From an uncultured Lachnospiraceae bacterium (GTDB taxonomy: Bacteria; Bacillota; Clostridia; Lachnospirales; Lachnospiraceae), in the NCBI GenBank assembly GCA_910586645.1, contig CAJUIS010000045.1:1-9803 (forward strand): a stretch of DNA of 9,803 nt, written 5' to 3'. The position numbers and the translations under genes were made by a program. The notes under the pieces were generated by a model that saw only the letters and a list, made by a program, of their open reading frames with translations, was not told the DNA's origin and searched no databases. This document shows, one piece after another, positions 4,988 through 9,803 of the stretch (its first letter is position 1; each line of letters opens with the position of its first letter).

Positions 4988-6028
4988 ATGAAAGAAAATT
5001 TTTTAAAGGTTTTAGAGGCGCATACAAAGAGGTATCCGGATATGGAGCCGCAGGATTACGGGAAGCTTATGTTTCAAAGCGAATTTGGAGCGGAACATTT
5101 TGCAGGTGAAAAAGAAGAGGTTCTGTCCTTTTTACGGAGAGAAATTTCGGAAATCTCAAAGAAAGCGTCTCCGCGGTCTGTAGAATCCATAGGCGGAGGA
5201 CTGTGCCGTTTTCCGCTGTCTTTTTTACAGGAGGATTATGAGGTTAAGCTGGCGGCCGATTTGTTCCTTCTGACGGCAAAAAAACGCCGGGGGACAAAAG
5301 AAGGATTGATGGAAAAACTGCACCGCGCATCAGAGATTTTTGGAATCGGGGAGTGGGCGGCGGAATGGAAAAAAATGGGATGCCCTTCTGTTTCCCACAG
5401 CGACGCCTACCGCAGGGCGTATCATCCGCATTACCGTCTGCTTCAGGAAGATTATGCCGGCTATTTTGCGGTCTTGTCAGAGATTTACCGCCTTATGGAG
5501 CAAAATAAGCCGGTGATTGTGGCAATAGACGGGCGGTGCGGCAGCGGAAAGAGCCATTTGGCGGAATTGATTGTCCAGCTTCTTTCCTGCAATGTAATTC
5601 ATATGGATGATTTCTATCTTCCGCTGAGTGACAGACAGGAGAACTGGCAGGAGATTCCTGGAGGAAATATGGATTTTGCGAGGTTTCAAAGGGAGATTTT
5701 AATTCCGGTTCGGGAAAAAAGGCAGGTGGTTTACCGTCCTTACAGTTGCGGGAAAGGGAAAATTACAAAAGAGTTTCCAATGCCAAAACGAAAGCTTACC
5801 GTAGTGGAGGGAAGTTATTCGCATCATCCGTCTCTTGCAGCTCCATACGATTTAAAAATATTTCTCACCTGTTCGAAAGAAGAGCAGGCAAAGCGTCTGC
5901 GAGTGAGGGAAGGCAGTTATTTTGAAATGTTTGAAAAGCGATGGATCCCAATGGAAGAAAATTACTTTTTAAGCTGCGGAACAAAAGAAGGAAGTGATTT
6001 TGTAACGGATACAGAGGGATTTTTTTAA
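4988..6028 (+). CDS. Two-domain protein with C-terminal uridine-kinase-like P-loop domain
   Basis: A 346-residue soluble protein. The N-terminal part (about 1-165) is mostly helical with conserved-looking LMFQSEFGAEHF and SHSDAYRRAYHPHYRLL, and I know no function for it. The C-terminal part (about 175-346) is a P-loop kinase. It has Walker A GRCGSGKS (182-189), the HMDDFYLP motif (205-212) typical of uridine kinase and phosphoribulokinase relatives, a VVEGSYS strand like a Walker B region, and a lid-like AKRLRVREG. A phosphotransfer reaction on a nucleoside or similar hydroxyl compound is likely; the substrate is not settled. I prefer ATG 4988, which has GGGGAG about 6 nt upstream. An in-frame ATG at 4973 overlaps the preceding stop (ATGA) and would add five residues. 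Placement in the regulator-kinase operon, directly before the terminator, suggests it is co-expressed with the sensor system. Stop TAA lies 3 nt before the hairpin. Confidence 0.8.
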   Translation: MKENFLKVLEAHTKRYPDMEPQDYGKLMFQSEFGAEHFAGEKEEVLSFLRREISEISKKASPRSVESIGGGLCRFPLSFLQEDYEVKLAADLFLLTAKKRRGTKEGLMEKLHRASEIFGIGEWAAEWKKMGCPSVSHSDAYRRAYHPHYRLLQEDYAGYFAVLSEIYRLMEQNKPVIVAIDGRCGSGKSHLAELIVQLLSCNVIHMDDFYLPLSDRQENWQEIPGGNMDFARFQREILIPVREKRQVVYRPYSCGKGKITKEFPMPKRKLTVVEGSYSHHPSLAAPYDLKIFLTCSKEEQAKRLRVREGSYFEMFEKRWIPMEENYFLSCGTKEGSDFVTDTEGFF

Positions 6029-6031
6029 AGA

Positions 6032-6067
6032 AAAACAGGCATATGCTTTTTGTCATATGCCTGTTTT
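6032..6067. terminator. Bidirectional terminator between convergent genes
   Basis: AAAACAGGCATATG (6032-6045) and CATATGCCTGTTTT (6054-6067) form a perfect 14-bp stem with an 8-nt loop. A and T runs on both sides allow use by the plus-strand operon, whose stop is at 6028, and by the minus-strand penicillin-binding protein, whose stop is at 6083. Confidence 0.85.
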
Positions 6068-6082
6068 CTGTATGTCAGAAAA

Positions 6083-8749
6083 TCAGCCCTGTGGAATTTG
6101 ACCTGGGTCTGTGCCTGCGCCAGGATCCGCGCCTGCGCCAGGGTCTGCGCCTGCGCCGGGATTTGCGCCCGGCTGGTTTTCCGGAGGCATCGTCTGTTCC
6201 GGAGTGGGTGGAACCGGCATTGTCTGTTCCGGCATCATAGGCGGAAGTTCCGGCATGGCGTGCATCGGGCAGGTATTTGTGGGAGAACCCTCTGAAATTA
6301 GGTATGGGCCGTCGGCAGAGCCGGGCGATCCTCCGGTAATGTAGACGCCGCCTGTGCGCATTGGACAAAGATCTGTAGCCAGCATTCCGGTTTCCGCACA
6401 GATGCTTACATTGACATGATGATCGCAGTACCCTGTCGGCGCGCTGCCTTCTGCAAAATATTCCGTAGTCGCCATACTTCCTCTGGGATCGGCGTCGCAA
6501 AGACCGGCAACGACCCGTTTGCCTGATTTTTTGCAGACAGTCGCTGTTGTGATGTCATCCGGCATAATAAAATCTTTGTATTCGAGATTTTCATGCAGCC
6601 GGCTCATTACAGCTTTCCAGATGGCTTTCGGATAGGAAGTCGTGCCGGAATCCTGCGGCGTGTTGTCGTCGTAGCCGCCCCAGACAACGCAGGTATAGTA
6701 TGGCGTAAAGCCTGCGAACAGGGCGTCCCTGTTTTTCGTCGTTGTTCCTGTTTTTCCGGCAATGGCCATATTTCCAAAATTTACGGAAGTTCCCGTTCCC
6801 TTTGTAACAACGTCTTCCATGGCGTTTGTAAGCAGCCATGCTGTGGAAGCCTTTAAAACGCCGTGCGTCTGCGGGGTATTGTCAATCAGGACATTTCCGT
6901 CGTGATCTAAAATCTTTGTATAGAACCGTGGTTTGATATAGGTTCCGTGGTTTGCGATTGTGGCGTAAGCCGCCGTCAGTTCCAGGTTGGTCACGCCTTT
7001 TGTGATTCCGCCAAGCGCGAGGGCCTGGTTGTTGTCATCGTCCACTAAGGTAGTAAATCCGAAATCTTTCAGGTAGCTGTATCCTAAATTTGTGCCGATT
7101 TCCGTTAAGGTTTTTACGGTGACGATATTGACGGAACGCGTAATTGCCTCCCGAAGCGTCGTAAAACCGCGGAAAGAGTTGTCATAGTTTCTAAGAGAAG
7201 TCCCGTTTTCGTAGGAATACGGGGCGTCGTCCTGTACGGAGGCAAGCGTTAATCCGCCGCTGTCAATCGCCGGCGCATAAGCGGCCAGGACTTTAAACGT
7301 AGAACCGGGCTGTCTTGCGGTTCCGGTGGCGCGGTTTAACGTTTTGCTGGCAGTCTTGTCCCCTCTTCCGCCTACAAGAGCGGCGACTTCTCCCGTTTCC
7401 TGGTTCATAACGGTAAGCGCGGCTTCCGGCTGCAGGGTAAATGTGACGGTTTCCCCGTTTTCCACGATTTTGTCTCCGGGTTTCATAATTTCTGCTTTAT
7501 ACTGGTCAATCGCAGCCTGCGCCTCTTCTACGGAAGAAAAATTGATGTCGTAATCTTTATTCGCAGACTGATAATAGGAAAGCATTGTCTGCTCGCTGTA
7601 GTTTTCATAGCTTCCGTCTGCTTTTTCAATCGTAAGACGGTAGGAAAAAGAATATTTCGGGTCAAGCGGATAATTGTCCTGGTTGTTGACTTCTTCGTCG
7701 CAGATGGCCTGGATAGCCGGGTTCTGCGTGGAATAAATGGTCAGTCCTCCGTTGTAAAGAGCTTTGTAGGCCTGTGTTTCCGTGTATCCTTTTAAATCTA
7801 TTAAATCCTGAATCACCTGGTTGGTAAGTTCGTCTACAAAGTAGGAAGTGACCGCCTCTTCTTCTACGGCTGTATTGATAATCTGGATGCGGTCATAGAC
7901 GTTGTCTGCAATCGCTTCGTCATATTCTTCCTGAGTAATGTATTCATGTTTCAGCATATTGCGGAGGACTTTGTCTCTGCGTTCCAGATTTTTATCCGGA
8001 TGGCTGATTGGGTTGAGCCTGGATGGGTTTTGTGTAATTGCGGCGATTACGGCGCATTCCGACAGAGTAAGATCGGCTGCGTTTTTGTTGAAATAGCGTT
8101 TGGACGCCGCCTGTACCCCTAATGTGTTCTGACCCAGGTTGATGGTGTTTAAGTAGTTTTCTAAAATCCATTCTTTGGAAACTTTTTTCTCAAGCTGTAT
8201 GGCAAGGTACTGTTCCTGTATTTTACGTTTAAATTTGTCCGCCATGGATGTTTCGCTGGTCCAGCTTGTAAAGACGTTATTTTTTAAAAGCTGCTGCGTA
8301 ATGGTGCTGGCTCCTTCCGAGAAGCGTCCGTTCGTAATGCCTTTGACGCCTGCGCGTACGATTCCTTTTAAATCAATGCCGTTGTGTTCATAAAAGCGTT
8401 CGTCTTCAATTGCGACAAAGGCGTTCTGAAGGTTTTTTGGAATTTCGTCAATTGTGACGTAGACGCGGTTGGATCCGGTGGCGACGAGTTTGGCAACCTG
8501 ATTGCCGTCTGTGTCAAGCACGGTGGAGAGGAATCCGGTTGGAGTTGCGTCGTCCAGGTTGATTTCCGGGGATGCGTCAATGACGCCTTTCGCTATGCCA
8601 AAACCCGCACAGACGCCTGTCACGGTGAGAGCCAGAACGCATACGAGCAGAGTCTTTAAAAAGATTACATTAAATTTTCTGAGAATCATAGTGCCTTTCG
8701 AGGTGAGTTCTTTTTCCCGCCTGCGCGTACTGTTTTTTCCATAGTTCAT
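6083..8749 (-). CDS. ponA: Bifunctional class A penicillin-binding protein (PBP1A-like)
   Basis: This 888-residue enzyme polymerises lipid II and cross-links peptidoglycan at the outer face of the membrane. A short basic cytoplasmic tail precedes one membrane anchor (about 27-52). The glycosyltransferase domain (GT51) shows EDERFYEHNG with likely catalytic E115, and GASTITQQLLKN (146-157). The transpeptidase domain shows S483-TFK, SVN (539-541) and KTGT (666-669), all complete. The last 150 residues are an extension. It has six Cys in two C-x2-[ST]-G-x(5-6)-L-C units (from C739 on) and neighbours. It ends in a Pro/Gly-rich tail (832-888) with PEQTMP twice and a hexapeptide repeat. ATG 8749 has GGAGG 7 nt upstream. 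The gene is monocistronic: own promoter at 8786-8814, terminator shared with the convergent operon. The family is certain; the symbol ponA is used by analogy with Bacillus subtilis. Confidence 0.95.
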   Translation of the reverse strand: MNYGKNSTRRREKELTSKGTMILRKFNVIFLKTLLVCVLALTVTGVCAGFGIAKGVIDASPEINLDDATPTGFLSTVLDTDGNQVAKLVATGSNRVYVTIDEIPKNLQNAFVAIEDERFYEHNGIDLKGIVRAGVKGITNGRFSEGASTITQQLLKNNVFTSWTSETSMADKFKRKIQEQYLAIQLEKKVSKEWILENYLNTINLGQNTLGVQAASKRYFNKNAADLTLSECAVIAAITQNPSRLNPISHPDKNLERRDKVLRNMLKHEYITQEEYDEAIADNVYDRIQIINTAVEEEAVTSYFVDELTNQVIQDLIDLKGYTETQAYKALYNGGLTIYSTQNPAIQAICDEEVNNQDNYPLDPKYSFSYRLTIEKADGSYENYSEQTMLSYYQSANKDYDINFSSVEEAQAAIDQYKAEIMKPGDKIVENGETVTFTLQPEAALTVMNQETGEVAALVGGRGDKTASKTLNRATGTARQPGSTFKVLAAYAPAIDSGGLTLASVQDDAPYSYENGTSLRNYDNSFRGFTTLREAITRSVNIVTVKTLTEIGTNLGYSYLKDFGFTTLVDDDNNQALALGGITKGVTNLELTAAYATIANHGTYIKPRFYTKILDHDGNVLIDNTPQTHGVLKASTAWLLTNAMEDVVTKGTGTSVNFGNMAIAGKTGTTTKNRDALFAGFTPYYTCVVWGGYDDNTPQDSGTTSYPKAIWKAVMSRLHENLEYKDFIMPDDITTATVCKKSGKRVVAGLCDADPRGSMATTEYFAEGSAPTGYCDHHVNVSICAETGMLATDLCPMRTGGVYITGGSPGSADGPYLISEGSPTNTCPMHAMPELPPMMPEQTMPVPPTPEQTMPPENQPGANPGAGADPGAGADPGAGTDPGQIPQG
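6107..6160 (-). repeat. Three 18-bp repeats coding the PBP tail hexapeptide
   Basis: Units at 6107-6124, 6125-6142 and 6143-6160 share the core GCCTGCGCC on the plus strand, with a partial fourth unit to about 6170. On the minus strand they encode DPGAG-Ala/Thr hexapeptides at the extreme C-terminus. The 18-bp period keeps the frame, so copy number can change by slippage without harm to the enzyme. Confidence 0.75.
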
Positions 8750-8785
8750 ACTGTGCCTCCTTTTTCTTGCATCTTGGCCGGATCT

Positions 8786-8814
8786 ATTATAACAAATAAT
8801 TTCCTATAATGAAA
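8786..8814 (-). promoter_or_regulatory. Promoter of the penicillin-binding protein gene
   Basis: On the minus strand TATAAT (8791-8786) is preceded by TG at the extended -10 position (TGTTATAAT). A -35-like TTTCAT (8814-8809) lies 17 nt upstream. The predicted start is near 8779, giving a 30-nt leader with GGAGG before ATG 8749. Confidence 0.6.
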
Positions 8815-8862
8815 GTACTCTTTTTTACTAGTATGACTCAATTGAAATAACCTTATGTTTCA

Positions 8863-8888
8863 CCGGCATTTTAATTGGGTTATGCCGG
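8863..8888. other. Intergenic hairpin of unknown role
   Basis: CCGGCAT (8863-8869) and ATGCCGG (8882-8888) form a 7-bp stem with a 12-nt AT-rich loop in the space between the two divergent promoters. There is no adjacent T tract on either strand, so it is not a typical terminator. It may be a protein site or a decayed small repeat. The rest of 8815-8941 shows nothing else I can support. Confidence 0.3.
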
Positions 8889-8941
8889 AGCGTGTCCGAA
8901 GATTTTTTTAAAATGCGTCTTTTGTAATAGAAAAGAAAGCC

Positions 8942-8970
8942 TTTACACAAAAACCGCATATTGATATAAT
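8942..8970 (+). promoter_or_regulatory. Promoter of the YigZ-family gene
   Basis: TTTACA (8942-8947), a 17-nt spacer and TATAAT (8965-8970) give a near-consensus housekeeping promoter. The predicted start near 8977 leaves a leader of about 50 nt before ATG 9028. Confidence 0.7.
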
Positions 8971-9027
8971 AAATAACCGGAATAAACGGTATTGGCATAT
9001 ATAAGGAATGGGGGTTGTAAAATCAGG

Positions 9028-9678
9028 ATGAAAGCAGTGTATAAGGGCGGAGAGGGAGAAATTACAGAGAAGAAATCCCGGTTTATTGCGACAGTGCGTC
9101 CGGTGGAATCCGAAGAGGAAGCGGCGGAGTTTATTGCGGCAATGAAGAAAAAATATTGGGATGCAAGGCATAACTGCTCTGCATTTGTCATTGGGAAAAA
9201 CCAGGAACTGACACGGTGTTCGGACGATGGAGAACCGGCTCAGACGGCGGGCAGGCCGATGCTTGATGTGCTGCTTCGGGAAGGGATTACGAATGCGGCT
9301 GTCGTTGTGACCAGATATTTTGGAGGCACGCTGCTTGGAACGGGAGGATTGGTCAGGGCATATCAAAAATCCGTGCAGGAAGGGCTTGCAAAAAGCGTTA
9401 TCATAGAAAAAATGCAGGGAAAGAGCCTTGCGATACGGACGGATTATACCGGGCTTGGCAAAATACAGTATATTCTGGCAAAAGAAAATATTCCCGTACT
9501 GAAAACCGCGTATACGCAGGATGTGGAGATTTGCGTTATAGTTCTGCCGGAAAATACGGAAAAGCTGGCTGCTGAGATTACGGAAGGCACAAAAGGAACG
9601 GCAGAGCTTATTTGGGGAAAAACAGCGGAATTTGCCGTAATTGACGGAGAAATAAAAATTTTTGAAAAAGGGTGTTGA
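9028..9678 (+). CDS. yigZ: YigZ/IMPACT family protein
   Basis: This 216-residue protein belongs to the YigZ/YvyE group, related to eukaryotic IMPACT. The N-terminal domain (about 1-125) carries the family signatures KKSRFIA, DARHNC (45-50), SDDGEP and TAGRPML, and VVVTRYFGGTLLGTGGLVRAY. The C-terminal part (about 130-205) is the small DUF1949-type ferredoxin-like fold. Length is normal. The bacterial role is not settled; nucleic-acid or ribosome binding has been suggested for the family. ATG 9028 fits the usual start (about 15 residues before KKSRF), although the ribosome binding site is weak: GGGGG lies 13 nt away. An in-frame TTG at 8992 is too close to the predicted transcript start. The last codons overlap the promoter of the tRNA gene. 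Confidence 0.9.
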   Translation: MKAVYKGGEGEITEKKSRFIATVRPVESEEEAAEFIAAMKKKYWDARHNCSAFVIGKNQELTRCSDDGEPAQTAGRPMLDVLLREGITNAAVVVTRYFGGTLLGTGGLVRAYQKSVQEGLAKSVIIEKMQGKSLAIRTDYTGLGKIQYILAKENIPVLKTAYTQDVEICVIVLPENTEKLAAEITEGTKGTAELIWGKTAEFAVIDGEIKIFEKGC

Positions 9679-9703
9679 CATTTTCGCTTTGTCTATGTAT
9701 AAT
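9675..9703 (+). promoter_or_regulatory. Consensus promoter of the tRNA-Gln gene
   Basis: TTGACA (9675-9680), a 17-nt spacer and TATAAT (9698-9703) match the sigma-70/sigma-A consensus perfectly. The -35 overlaps the yigZ stop codon (9676-9678). The predicted start near 9710 leaves a 5' leader of about 40 nt. Confidence 0.85.
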
Positions 9704-9748
9704 AACGATTGTTGGTTCGAGCAGCAGGTTTAAAATAACAAAATGTAA

Positions 9749-9803
9749 TGGCCCATCGCCAAATGGTAAGGCAACGGACTCTGACTCCGTCATTTCAAGG
9801 TTC
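9749..9803 (+). tRNA. tRNA-Gln(CUG), 3' end cut by the window
   Basis: The acceptor 5' strand TGGCCCA (9749-9755) is followed by a D-arm region with GGTAAGGC. The anticodon stem ACGGA/TCCGT (9774-9778, 9786-9790) encloses loop CTCTGAC with anticodon CTG (9781-9783), reading CAG glutamine codons. The T-arm begins CAAGGTTC at the window edge. About 20 nt, including the acceptor 3' strand, are missing. Confidence 0.9.

Noticed and set aside
6075..6500. Frames overlapping the PBP gene on both strands
   Set aside because: They are shadows produced by GC-rich repeat sequence and by the other frames of an unquestionable gene.
8863..8888. Hairpin as a terminator
   Set aside because: There is no T tract next to the stem on either strand and no gene ends there.
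8992..9027. TTG start for the YigZ-family gene
   Set aside because: It is only about 15 nt after the predicted transcription start, has no ribosome binding site and adds an atypical N-terminus.

Overview
The window looks like a chromosomal segment of a low-to-mid GC Firmicute, most likely a Clostridia/Lachnospiraceae relative. The reasons are the strong GGAGG ribosome binding sites, the VanR/VanS-like two-component pair, the class A PBP with a Cys-rich and Gly/Pro-rich tail, the holin-like type I toxin, and an Rpn-family transposase remnant of a kind I associate with that group. The placement rests on gene style only; no rRNA or marker gene is present.

Layout. About 1-2200 is an accessory patch made of mobile-element debris. 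It has a dyad and four 20-bp iteron-like repeats leading into a very AT-rich ORF of unknown function, then a decayed Rpn-like nuclease/transposase gene whose pieces lie in different frames. Next, on the other strand, is the N-terminal stub of a phage/ICE-type integrase. The patch ends with a compact type I toxin-antitoxin module: a 28-residue membrane toxin on the minus strand (1800-1886) and a convergent, strongly promoted antisense RNA on the plus strand (about 1708-1808). The two transcripts share a bidirectional terminator and have similar 5' ends, because the promoter/leader region is present as an imperfect inverted repeat.

About 2218-6028 is a plus-strand operon: an OmpR-family response regulator, a 688-residue multi-membrane-span histidine kinase, and a two-domain protein ending in a uridine-kinase-like P-loop domain. 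The regulator and kinase share a 4-nt overlap, and the third start lies within 15 nt of the kinase stop. A 14-bp perfect hairpin at 6032-6067 ends the operon and also ends the opposing gene.

About 6083-8749 (minus strand) is a bifunctional class A penicillin-binding protein. A divergent promoter pair in 8786-8970 separates it from a YigZ/IMPACT-family gene (9028-9678). A consensus promoter overlapping that gene's stop codon drives a tRNA-Gln(CUG), which is cut off by the window end.

How the parts fit together: the right two thirds is ordinary core content (sensing, peptidoglycan synthesis, tRNA). The left 2.2 kb is where the unusual biology lies. The toxin-antitoxin module with mirrored leaders is the most interesting item, followed by the iteron region and the regulator-kinase-nucleotide kinase operon.
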